The translations under genes and the position numbers were made by a program. Positions 57,079 through 64,000 of a stretch of 64,000 nt of DNA are shown here, piece by piece (position 1 is the stretch's first letter; every line of letters begins with the position of its first letter). Source of the DNA: Dyadobacter frigoris (GTDB taxonomy: Bacteria > Bacteroidota > Bacteroidia > Cytophagales > Spirosomataceae); contig NZ_SZVO01000012.1 of NCBI RefSeq assembly GCF_005280585.1, positions 124,001 to 188,000 on the forward strand. The letters run 5' to 3'. Under the pieces are notes generated by a model that did no database searches, had not been told where the DNA came from, and was given only the letters and a program-made list of their open reading frames with translations.

Positions 57079-57933
57079 ATGAAACCTTTATTCGAAAATT
57101 TACAGCCGGGTCCGGAAAGTTCTTTCATCGTCAGATCATTTGATCTGGAAAAATTTACAGTTCCATTTCATTTTCATCCGGAATATGAACTTACACTGAT
57201 TTTAAAAGGAAGAGGAAAGCGTTATGTTGGAAATAATATGGCAGATTTTGATGAGAATGATTTGGTACTAATTGGTCCGGATTTGCCTCATTGCTGGAAA
57301 AGTGAGAAAGAAGATGGTGTGAAATCAGTTGTTGTACATTTTATAAATGATTTTCTGGGCAAGGACTTTTTTGACAAACCTGAGCTTTCCGGTATTCAGA
57401 ATATTCTCAAACGCAGTGCTTCCGGTATTCGGTTTACGGGCAAAATAGCAGAAAATGCGGTACCAAAAATGGAACTGTTATCAGTCGAGGAAAATCCTTT
57501 CCGGAAAATGCTCCGACTGCTCGATGTTATGGAAGACCTGGCCGGATCTTCCGAATATCAGTTGCTGGATCATGGAGGAACAGTTGCGCAGCTTCCTCAT
57601 ATCAACAAGGAAAGAATGAATTCTGCGCTTGGTTACATTGTCGATAATTTTCGGAGCGGGATTATTTTAAATGAAGTAGCCGCTGAAGTGAATATGTCGC
57701 CGAATGCATTTTGTAAGTATTTCAAAAAAGCCACCAACAAAACATTTATGGAAACGGTAATCGATTACCGAATAAACTTTGCCATGCAGCAACTCTTATC
57801 AACAGAAAAACCGGTAGCAGAAATTGCTATGGAAAGTGGATTTGGAGATGTGTCTCACTTTTACAAACTTTTCAAAAGATTGATAAGAATAAGTCCGCTG
57901 CAATATAGAAAGGATTTTCAAAAGGGAATATGA
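57079..57933 (+). CDS. AraC-family transcriptional regulator with cupin domain
   Basis: The protein has 284 residues from ATG 57079; a TTG six codons earlier is weaker. The N-terminal half is a cupin-like sensor domain (FHFHPEYELTLILKGRGKRYVG). The C-terminus has two AraC helix-turn-helix motifs (GIILNEVAAEVNMSPNAFCK, then AEIAMESGFGDVSHFYKLFK). It is divergent from the PhyH-type gene and its probable regulator. A convergent hairpin terminator follows at 57975-58010. Confidence 0.93.
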   Translation: MKPLFENLQPGPESSFIVRSFDLEKFTVPFHFHPEYELTLILKGRGKRYVGNNMADFDENDLVLIGPDLPHCWKSEKEDGVKSVVVHFINDFLGKDFFDKPELSGIQNILKRSASGIRFTGKIAENAVPKMELLSVEENPFRKMLRLLDVMEDLAGSSEYQLLDHGGTVAQLPHINKERMNSALGYIVDNFRSGIILNEVAAEVNMSPNAFCKYFKKATNKTFMETVIDYRINFAMQQLLSTEKPVAEIAMESGFGDVSHFYKLFKRLIRISPLQYRKDFQKGI

Positions 57934-57974
57934 GGAGCGGGGGAATTTAACTTTTCTTAGAAAGATCTATTATA

Positions 57975-58010
57975 AAAGCCATCAACCGTACAAGTGCAGT
58001 TAATGGCTTT
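57975..58010. terminator. Terminator between AraC and Dabb genes
   Basis: AAAGCCATCAAC (57975-57986) pairs with GTTAATGGCTTT (57999-58010) apart from one mismatch. It lies between convergent genes. Confidence 0.75.
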
Positions 58011-58030
58011 ATGTTTTCTAAAATTTAAAG

Positions 58031-58327
58031 CTATTTGACGTATTGTACGTAATCGATTTCAAGAAAGTCTTCCACGTTTTTCACCCATAGCTGTTCAACA
58101 AATTTTACATGATCGGGATGAGCAGAATAGTCATCATATTTTTTCTGATCCTCAAATTCCATAGTCAGTCCGTAATCAAATTTATTCGACTTGCTGACTT
58201 CCCTGACACATTGAAAATTATTAACACCGGGAATGGAAGACAATTCAATTGCTGCATTCAAAAATGTCTTTTCTTCTACTGAACCTTTTGGATGTTTGAG
58301 TTTGAAAAAAACAGAATGAGTTATCAT
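58031..58327 (-). CDS. Dabb-family (stress-responsive A/B barrel) protein
   Basis: The protein has 98 residues from ATG 58327; the TTG four codons earlier is unlikely. ITHSVFFKLKHPKGSVEEKTF, DYGLTMEFEDQKKYDDYSAHPDHVKFVEQLW and the alpha-beta alternation fit the dimeric Dabb ferredoxin-like barrel. It is a cytosolic small protein of unknown substrate. Confidence 0.88.
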   Translation of the reverse strand: MITHSVFFKLKHPKGSVEEKTFLNAAIELSSIPGVNNFQCVREVSKSNKFDYGLTMEFEDQKKYDDYSAHPDHVKFVEQLWVKNVEDFLEIDYVQYVK

Positions 58328-58420
58328 AAGTTTTGGCAAGAAAGTATTAAAATTGTAAAAGACGAAGTTAATCTTTCGTTTTTAATTTTTTCAAATAATT
58401 GAAAAACCTTGTAGTCTTTA

Positions 58421-58464
58421 TACAAGAAAAGGGAAAAGATTGATTTCTTTCCCCTCTTCTTGTA
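58421..58464. terminator. Imperfect long hairpin before the barrel gene's 3' end
   Basis: TACAAGAAAAGGGAAAAGA (from 58421) pairs with TCTTTCCCCTCTTCTTGTA (to 58464) with a few mismatches. It lies 11 bases after the stop of the minus-strand barrel gene. Confidence 0.6.
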
Positions 58465-58474
58465 AGTTATTTAA

Positions 58475-59056
58475 CTAGTCGTTATTGATCAAAGGAATAG
58501 CCCAGAAAATACTGGCCTGAATAACGCTGTTCTTAAAATCAGGGCTGATATTTTGTCCTGTGAAATCACCAACTTTTGAAAGTCCTGCAATATAACGGGC
58601 ACCAATTCCCAGACCAATTTTTGTCTGATATCCAATTCCTGCACCTACTGACAAATCAAGATTTTTGGAGAAATGACTGATTGTTTGGTCTGGAAGATTT
58701 TGGGAAGTTCTGAATCCAACCTGCGGGCCAGCTTCAACGAAAAATCCACCATTCGTTTTCAATTTGAACATGACAGGAATTGTAAGGTAGCTTATTTTGT
58801 AATCCTGCTGACCTGCCGGACGCTGAACTTTGGCACCTTGTGTCGAAAATAGAACTTCAGGCTGAATTGAGAAATTCTTACCAAAGCCAAAATTAAGGAG
58901 ACCGCCAATGTGATAACCTACCAGTGGATCAGAATCAATATTTCCACTTGTGTAATTGCTGACATTAACACCTGCTTTCGGACCGATACTGAAAGTTTGT
59001 GCGAAAGTGAACGTGCTGATCGTTGCCAGGCATATTGTAAAAAGTAGCTTTTTCAT
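58475..59056 (-). CDS. PorT/OmpA-like outer-membrane beta-barrel protein
   Basis: The protein has 193 residues with signal peptide MKKLLFTICLATISTFTFAQ. The barrel has FSIGPKAGVNVSNYTSG, GYHIGGLLNFGFGKNFSIQP and DLSVGAGIGYQTKIGLG, typical of Bacteroidota PorT-like small porins. Its function is unknown. A 13-bp inverted repeat lies 35 bases upstream of the ATG. Confidence 0.88.
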   Translation of the reverse strand: MKKLLFTICLATISTFTFAQTFSIGPKAGVNVSNYTSGNIDSDPLVGYHIGGLLNFGFGKNFSIQPEVLFSTQGAKVQRPAGQQDYKISYLTIPVMFKLKTNGGFFVEAGPQVGFRTSQNLPDQTISHFSKNLDLSVGAGIGYQTKIGLGIGARYIAGLSKVGDFTGQNISPDFKNSVIQASIFWAIPLINND

Positions 59057-59090
59057 GTCGTTTTATTGGTTATGAAATTAGATAATTTAA

Positions 59091-59125
59091 TTTTTTAGAC
59101 TAATGAAGTGTTTTAGTCTAAAAAA
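59091..59125. promoter_or_regulatory. 13-bp inverted repeat upstream of the barrel gene
   Basis: TTTTTTAGACTAA (59091-59103) and its perfect complement (59113-59125) are separated by nine bases. The position in the leader or promoter of the minus-strand barrel gene fits an operator. The A/T flanks would also fit a weak terminator. The rest of 59126-59444 shows nothing clear. Confidence 0.5.
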
Positions 59126-59444
59126 TATATCAATAAAATAACCATACCGTTTCACTTGGCCCGGCGAGCTTTCCTAATACAATAAATTTGGATTATGACT
59201 TGTAATTAATCAGTTTTGTTTCGAGAATGCGATCGGATTGTAATATCTTATTTTGTTGTCTTGTTGCTAACCGAAATATGAGAATAGTTTGAGTAGCTAT
59301 AACAACGAATGATTTTTGTAACCTTGTTTTATTTAGCTGGGGAAAATATTCTCGGCAGTGGGAAAGGAACCCTGCTAAATTTAGTTTGGTAATTTTTATT
59401 CTTATTAAAAAACTGATAAACCAACTCATTTAAGTTTTTAAAAT

Positions 59445-60617
59445 ATGTTTAACAGAAGAGATTTTTTACGTATTTCAGGGTTGTCGGTAGCACCGGCACT
59501 TTCTCCGTTAAGAGGTTTTTCGACAGAGGGGAAATCAGAGGCTCCGAAAAAAGAGGGCCTGTATTTCATGGGTGACGGTCCTATGTATTCTCCTGAGGAA
59601 TTTTTAGAGAAATTGCAGCAGATCAACAAGGACAAACCGGTTGTAAAAGATTTTTACGGAAAAGGCGGCAGTGTTGAACAGCTTTTAAAAAAGTTTTGCG
59701 AAATAACCGGAAAGGAATCGGCCATTTATATGCCTACCGGAACTCTTGCCAATCAACTGGCTATTGCTGTTTTATCTGGTGAAAACACAAAAGCATTTGT
59801 CCAGGAAACCAGTCATGTTTATCGCGATGAAGCAGATTCTGCGCAGTCGGTTTTCAACAAACGCCTGATTCCGCTTGCTGCCGGTAAAGCCTATTTTACG
59901 CTGGAAGAATTACAGAAATCAATAGAAGAACATACACAGGGAGAGGCTTTTAAGAGTGGGATAGGGGCGATATCAATCGAAAATCCTGTGAGGAGAAATG
60001 ACGGACAATTTGTTCCTCTTGCAGAGATTAAAAAAATCAGTGCGTTTTGCCGGGCGAAAGGGTATAAACTTCACCTGGACGGAGCACGTATCTATCTGGC
60101 ATCGGCTTTTTCCGGAATTTCAGTTTCGGAGTACGCTTCCTTTTTTGATACGGTTTATATTTCGTTATACAAATATCTTGGGGCGTCCGGAGGCGCAGTT
60201 TTGTGTGGCCCCAAAGACGTCATTGATAAAATGGAACATTTGGTAAAAGTGCATGGCGGTGTGGTTTTTTCAAATTGGGCAAATGCGGCGATGGCATTAC
60301 ATCATCTTACAGGTATTGAAGATCGTTTTAAAAATTTTGCAGCTCAGTCAGAGCAGCTGTTCAAAAAGCTGAACGAACTGCCTGAAATAAAAATTACAGG
60401 CATAGAAGGTGGTACAAATATTTCTATATTAAAACTTGCAGCGACTGTAAATTCTAAAAAACTCAGCGAAATTTTATGGCAAAAATATAGCATTGCCTTG
60501 CCGGTTGCAAAACCGGATGGGATAGTAAAACTAATGGTGAATGATAGCTTGCTGACGCAATCCAGTGAACAAATTGTTGCGGCTTTTAAAGATGCGCTTG
60601 GATTATCGAAGGTCTGA
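59445..60617 (+). CDS. Threonine aldolase-like PLP enzyme with Tat signal
   Basis: The protein has 390 residues. The fold is the beta-eliminating lyase/threonine aldolase type: MGDGPMYSPEEFLEKLQQIN, YMPTGTLANQLAIAVLSG, KLHLDGARIYLAS and YISLYKYLGASGGAVLCG with the PLP lysine in SLYK. The N-terminus MFNRRDFLRISGLSVAPALS is a clear twin-arginine signal, so the enzyme is predicted to be exported with its cofactor. Known threonine aldolases are cytosolic, so a different substrate is likely. Confidence 0.9.
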   Translation: MFNRRDFLRISGLSVAPALSPLRGFSTEGKSEAPKKEGLYFMGDGPMYSPEEFLEKLQQINKDKPVVKDFYGKGGSVEQLLKKFCEITGKESAIYMPTGTLANQLAIAVLSGENTKAFVQETSHVYRDEADSAQSVFNKRLIPLAAGKAYFTLEELQKSIEEHTQGEAFKSGIGAISIENPVRRNDGQFVPLAEIKKISAFCRAKGYKLHLDGARIYLASAFSGISVSEYASFFDTVYISLYKYLGASGGAVLCGPKDVIDKMEHLVKVHGGVVFSNWANAAMALHHLTGIEDRFKNFAAQSEQLFKKLNELPEIKITGIEGGTNISILKLAATVNSKKLSEILWQKYSIALPVAKPDGIVKLMVNDSLLTQSSEQIVAAFKDALGLSKV

Positions 60618-60634
60618 AAACAGTGTAATAAAAT

Positions 60635-61033
60635 TTACATCTGCTCAACCAGTTGTTTCAGTACATCGATATCAATAGGTTTTCGTATAAAATTCTTTAC
60701 CGGGCCAATAGACATGGCACGGTCGTAATCATCCTGGTCTTCCGAAGAGCTAGTCATATAAAGAGTTATGTCTTTTTCTATAATAGGAGCCAGTTTGGAA
60801 TAGCCATCCAGAAACTGCCATCCGTCAAGAATTGGCATATTGATATCGAGCAATATTAATTCCGGAAGTTTTTCCGGATGCATTTTGTTTTCGATAAAAA
60901 ATTCCAGGGCCTCCAGGCCGTTTTTAAAGAAAATAGTCTTTTCTGCAACATCCGCATGTTCGATTATTCTCTTAATAAGAAATGTATAAATTTGATCATC
61001 GTCAATAACACATAAAAGGTTAATTTTTTTCAT
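60635..61033 (-). CDS. CheY-like single-domain response regulator
   Basis: The protein has 132 residues: receiver domain only. The acidic pocket DDD is at 11-13, the phospho-acceptor Asp63 is in LLDINMPILDG, and SSS near 93 and Lys in IRKPID near 118 complete the site. The gene overlaps the end of the ethylene-receptor-like kinase by 14 bases, so that kinase is its partner. The output must pass through protein contacts or a further phosphotransfer step. Confidence 0.95.
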   Translation of the reverse strand: MKKINLLCVIDDDQIYTFLIKRIIEHADVAEKTIFFKNGLEALEFFIENKMHPEKLPELILLDINMPILDGWQFLDGYSKLAPIIEKDITLYMTSSSEDQDDYDRAMSIGPVKNFIRKPIDIDVLKQLVEQM

Positions 61034-62630
61034 AAAACGTTATTTTAAATTTGGTTCCTTTATCCGGTTTACTCTCTACTGTGATTTTTCCACCCTGAGA
61101 CTCGATCTGATTTTTAATCAGGAATAATCCAACGCCGTTTGCATCTTTATGGTTGTGAAATGTTTTATAGAGTCCAAAAACTTTCTCACCGTGTAATTCA
61201 AGGTCGATACCAACACCATTGTCAGTATATTCAAGAATTGTGATCTGATTTTTGTCCAGATACGTTTTCAATTCAATGTGTAAGTCCTCGTCTTCCTTTT
61301 TATACTTTATCCCGTTGGAAACCAGATTCATGATAATACTTTCAAGATAAATTCCCGGAAACAACACAGTATCGACTTCAAAATCCATATCTACAATGGC
61401 GTGACTTTGGATAAGCCCTGTGTCCAAAACACTTAATACCTTTTCAGTAGTCGTTTTAAAATCTAATTTCTGACTGGGTAAATAACTATCCCTGATCTTG
61501 ATGACGGTCGACAGATCGTTTAATGTTTCATTCAGATTTTCGGAAACATGTTTAATCTTCTGAAAGATTTCAGTATTATTATTGTCGAGCGTGGTTTCAT
61601 CAACGATATCCGACAGCATCGAAATATTACTGGAATGGTTCCTCAAATTATGTGACAAAATATGAGTGAAACTTTTAAGCTGACTGTTTTGCTGAGCCAT
61701 TAAGTCAACCGACTTGCTTAGCGCCACTTCATTTGTTTTATATTTATCAATATCCATTATGACACCACGCATCTTGACCAGGTTACCGCTTTGGTCAAAT
61801 AAAGGTTTTGCATAATACCGAACCCACTTTTTGCTTTGTTCGGGCGTGATTAACTGTAATTCCAGGTCCCATCCAATCCCTTGTTTATAAGCATTTTCAA
61901 GTGTTTGCTTTAAAATTTCCTGATGCGGTTTTATAAAAAAAGATATTGATTCTTCCGGCCCGATAAAATAATCTTCTTCCCGCCCGTAAATCTCGTAAGC
62001 CGTTTTGGACCAGTTGAATTTTTTAGTCAGCACATCAAGTTCCCATCCGCCAACACGTCCGACATGTCCGGCTTCGGATAGTAAAAATTCGCTGGCGGCT
62101 AGTTTTTCTTCTACCAGGCGGCGTTCGTTGATTTCATGTTCCAACTCCTTCACGGACCTGAGGAGTAAGACGTTTGGCAAAATCCTGTAAAGTACATAAA
62201 CGGTTGTCATGGATACTAAGGCAGTAAGCAGCCTGATAAAAGCGCTCAGGCGATAGACTGGCCACCAGAAAATAATGGCATCAACAAAGTGAGTAGTGCC
62301 GCACAAAACAATAAATGCACCAAAAAGCCATACTACTTTCGGGAAAGGGAAATCTTTCCGAAGTATGACCAGACGAAATAAAAATATAGGGATGAGAAAA
62401 TAGGCGGCCCAGATCAAAAGATCGGAAATGATATAAAGCCAGCCGTGAAAATCAGACCATGTTCCACAATGCCATCTGGCTGGCCAGTTACTGGTATCCA
62501 AAATGCCAATAAAAAATGTGGAAATCTGTTCACCCAGTCCCGCTTGGGAAGGCGGGTGATGGATATGGCCGGTTTGGCAGACGGGTCCGCAATCCGGAAT
62601 TTTTGAAAGGGCTGTATCTTGTGGTTTCAC
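61020..62630 (-). CDS. Histidine kinase with ETR1-like (ethylene/copper-binding) membrane domain
   Basis: The protein has 536 residues. Residues about 62-155 form three helices closely like the plant ethylene receptor ETR1: YIISDLLIWAAYFLIP, then LFGAFIVLCGTTHFVD. Asp70, Tyr77, Ile80, Pro81, Ile107, Cys110 and His114 match ETR1 Asp25, Tyr32, Ile35, Pro36, Ile62, Cys65 and His69 with identical spacing. Cys65 and His69 bind the Cu(I) that holds ethylene. A PAS domain follows (about 180-300), then a HisKA-like region (LKSFTHILSHNLRNH) and HATPase_c (NGVGLFLIKNQ). It overlaps a CheY-like gene by 14 bases. An N-terminal extension of about 60 residues holds several Cys and His. Confidence 0.95.
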   Translation of the reverse strand: MKPQDTALSKIPDCGPVCQTGHIHHPPSQAGLGEQISTFFIGILDTSNWPARWHCGTWSDFHGWLYIISDLLIWAAYFLIPIFLFRLVILRKDFPFPKVVWLFGAFIVLCGTTHFVDAIIFWWPVYRLSAFIRLLTALVSMTTVYVLYRILPNVLLLRSVKELEHEINERRLVEEKLAASEFLLSEAGHVGRVGGWELDVLTKKFNWSKTAYEIYGREEDYFIGPEESISFFIKPHQEILKQTLENAYKQGIGWDLELQLITPEQSKKWVRYYAKPLFDQSGNLVKMRGVIMDIDKYKTNEVALSKSVDLMAQQNSQLKSFTHILSHNLRNHSSNISMLSDIVDETTLDNNNTEIFQKIKHVSENLNETLNDLSTVIKIRDSYLPSQKLDFKTTTEKVLSVLDTGLIQSHAIVDMDFEVDTVLFPGIYLESIIMNLVSNGIKYKKEDEDLHIELKTYLDKNQITILEYTDNGVGIDLELHGEKVFGLYKTFHNHKDANGVGLFLIKNQIESQGGKITVESKPDKGTKFKITFYEKN

Positions 62631-63245
62631 GGTGTGTAGGCTGGGTGTGTTGTAGTTGGGTGGTGGTGAAATACATAAATTTCACCTTTATTAAAAAAAG
62701 TAAAAATCACATAATTTCTGTAGTGAACGACCGGAGAAAACAGGTTCGGGTTTTGTTACCGGCTTTTGACATGACATATATTTCGACAATTATGGCATGG
62801 AATCAAGTTCGTGCAAACAGAAAGCAGAAACGAAAAACGGAAAGCCGGTTTTTCGATAATATACCGGATGTGTAGAGTATTGGTTCATTTGCTTTTTAAG
62901 TTGGAGGATTAAAACTATGACGGTCAATGTGATACGTCTTCGCGCGTTTATATACGATTCGAAATTTCTTTTGGATCGTTTTAGTTAACTTTTTTATTTT
63001 TGTTTGAATCGGTAAATATGTAAGCCATCAACGGCATAAAATATTTGCACTGCAAATTAAAATCCGGCAATGTAATTCTTTATAGTTAAAAATCAGAATT
63101 TATGAAAATGTATTAGCTCTCAGGATATAATAAATATGAGGAAGTTGAAATCGGCGGGGGCATAGTAATTGTGTCAAGCGATTATAATTGGTAAACCGGA
63201 AGCAAAAATTGCCAATCCGGTCAAATGGAAATTATATACTTCATC
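62631..63245. other. Gene-free stretch before the amylase gene
   Basis: A plus-strand frame at 62516-62875 overlaps the kinase gene and has no family resemblance. I see no repeats or hairpins worth naming. Confidence 0.45.
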
Positions 63246-64000
63246 ATGGAAAATTTTACAATGCTGCAATTTTTTGAATGGTATTATCCCGCCGACGGAA
63301 GTTTGTGGAATCGCTTCAAAAACGAAGCAGAACGACTTAAATCCATTGGTATTGATTCGGTTTGGCTTCCGCCCGCACACAAGGGAATGGAGGGCAGTAA
63401 ATCGCCAGGTTATGATTCTTACGATTTATATGATTTGGGGGAATTTGATCAAAAAGGCTCAGTGCGAACCAAGTACGGTACAAAACAGGAATTGATCGAT
63501 GCCATAACTGCCGGAAAAGAGGCCAGTCTTCAGGTATACACCGACGTCGTTTTAAACCATATGGGTGGTGCCGATGAAAAGGAGTTGGTGACAGTTAAAA
63601 AAGTTACACCCGAAAACCGTAATGAATTCATCAATGAGCCTATGGAAATTGAGGCTTATACAAAATTCACTTTTCCGGGCAGACAAGGAAAGTATTCCTC
63701 TTTTATCTGGGATTATCAGTGTTTTTCAGGAGTAGATTTTGATGCTAAAAATGAAGAAACTGCTATTTACAGTATTCAGAATCAATATGGAGATGGTTGG
63801 CAGGATGTTCTGGATCTGAAAATGGAAACTATGATTATCTTATGCTTTCTGATATTGACTTCAGGAATCCGTTTGTAAAGGAAGAGCTGAAACGTTGGGG
63901 GGAATGGTTTTACGAAACGGTGGGAGTGGATGGCTTTCGTCTGGATGCCATCAGGCATATGGATCCCGAATTTTACAATGAATGGCTGGATCATTTAAGA
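63246..64000 (+). pseudogene. GH13_5-type alpha-amylase, frameshifted and cut by window end
   Basis: The start is ATG 63246 (MENFTMLQFFEWYYPADGSL). The cytosolic amylase pattern is strong: SIGIDSVWLPPAHKG, LYDLGEFDQKGSVRTKYGTK and VYTDVVLNHMGGAD. Near 63803-63816 the frame is lost. The next frame continues the enzyme (ENGNYDYLMLSDIDF, then VDGFRLDAIRHMD with the nucleophile Asp) to the window end. One base change of length in the bridge would restore it, so this is either a recent frameshift or a sequencing error. Confidence 0.8.

Noticed and set aside
62516..62875. 119-codon plus-strand frame
   Set aside because: It overlaps the 5' end of the ethylene-receptor-like kinase on the opposite strand and has no recognisable protein features.
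1..64000. tRNA or rRNA genes
   Set aside because: I looked for T-arm and conserved rRNA sequences and found none, although reading by eye could miss a degenerate tRNA.

Overview
The window looks like chromosomal DNA from a Bacteroidota bacterium of the Cytophagales, most likely a Dyadobacter/Spirosoma relative. This rests on the protein families (TonB-dependent receptors, split M16 peptidases, an M56 peptidase fused to a TonB C-terminal domain, a BlaI regulator, a DUF1080 protein, a TlpA-like lipoprotein with a divergent N-terminus, a stand-alone LytTR protein), on scarce Shine-Dalgarno sequences, and on repeated promoter elements of the Bacteroidota type (TAnnTTTG) at 13462, 17621, 18214, 31577, 32129, 44290 and 55690. 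I saw no rRNA, tRNA, phage, transposase or CRISPR array.

Layout. 1-6.2 kb: envelope hydrolases (alpha/beta hydrolase cut by the window edge, a two-subunit M16 protease), a CNNM/CorC-type membrane protein and a peroxiredoxin/DsbA-like thiol pair. 6.3-15.5 kb: Kup potassium transporter, a TetR regulator with a palindromic operator candidate, an RND pump without a visible adaptor, YceI, a GNAT acetyltransferase, a broken small gene and an alpha/beta hydrolase. 15.5-18.7 kb: a gene-free stretch with consecutive hairpins, an orphan protein, a Fic AMPylase-like gene whose promoter carries two dyads, a short-chain dehydrogenase missing its middle, and RidA. 18.7-27.0 kb: a GT87-type membrane glycosyltransferase, an exported sugar isomerase-like protein, and an M14 peptidase followed by a TldE/TldD pair. 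27.0-27.9 kb: nine exact-period 79-bp tandem repeats, each with a palindrome. 27.9-31.6 kb: a tight operon of TonB receptor, di-heme peroxidase and small molybdopterin-fold protein. 32-44 kb: BlaI/M56-TonB pair, two unrecognised envelope proteins, LytTR, GT39-type transferase, barrel protein, CAP protein, DUF1080 and a thioredoxin lipoprotein. 44-52 kb: Na+/H+ antiporter, acyl carrier protein, PepSY membrane protein, AI-2E-type exporter, MFS transporter, histidine kinase. 52.5-56.0 kb: decaying DNA, with a DUF4198-like gene, a siderophore-type TonB receptor and a GH15 remnant all broken. 56-64 kb: PhyH-type dioxygenase divergent from an AraC regulator, Dabb protein, barrel protein, a Tat-signal threonine-aldolase homologue, a two-component pair, and a frameshifted GH13 amylase cut by the window end.

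The most notable gene is the histidine kinase at 61020-62630. Its membrane domain carries every residue I recall as important for copper/ethylene binding in the plant receptor ETR1, at the same spacing. It overlaps a CheY-like response regulator, so the two may form a small ethylene- or copper-responsive phosphorelay. Other points are the dyads around the fic promoter, the 79-bp array, and three genes (SDR, SRPBCC/AHSA1, GH15) that keep both ends but have lost their middles.
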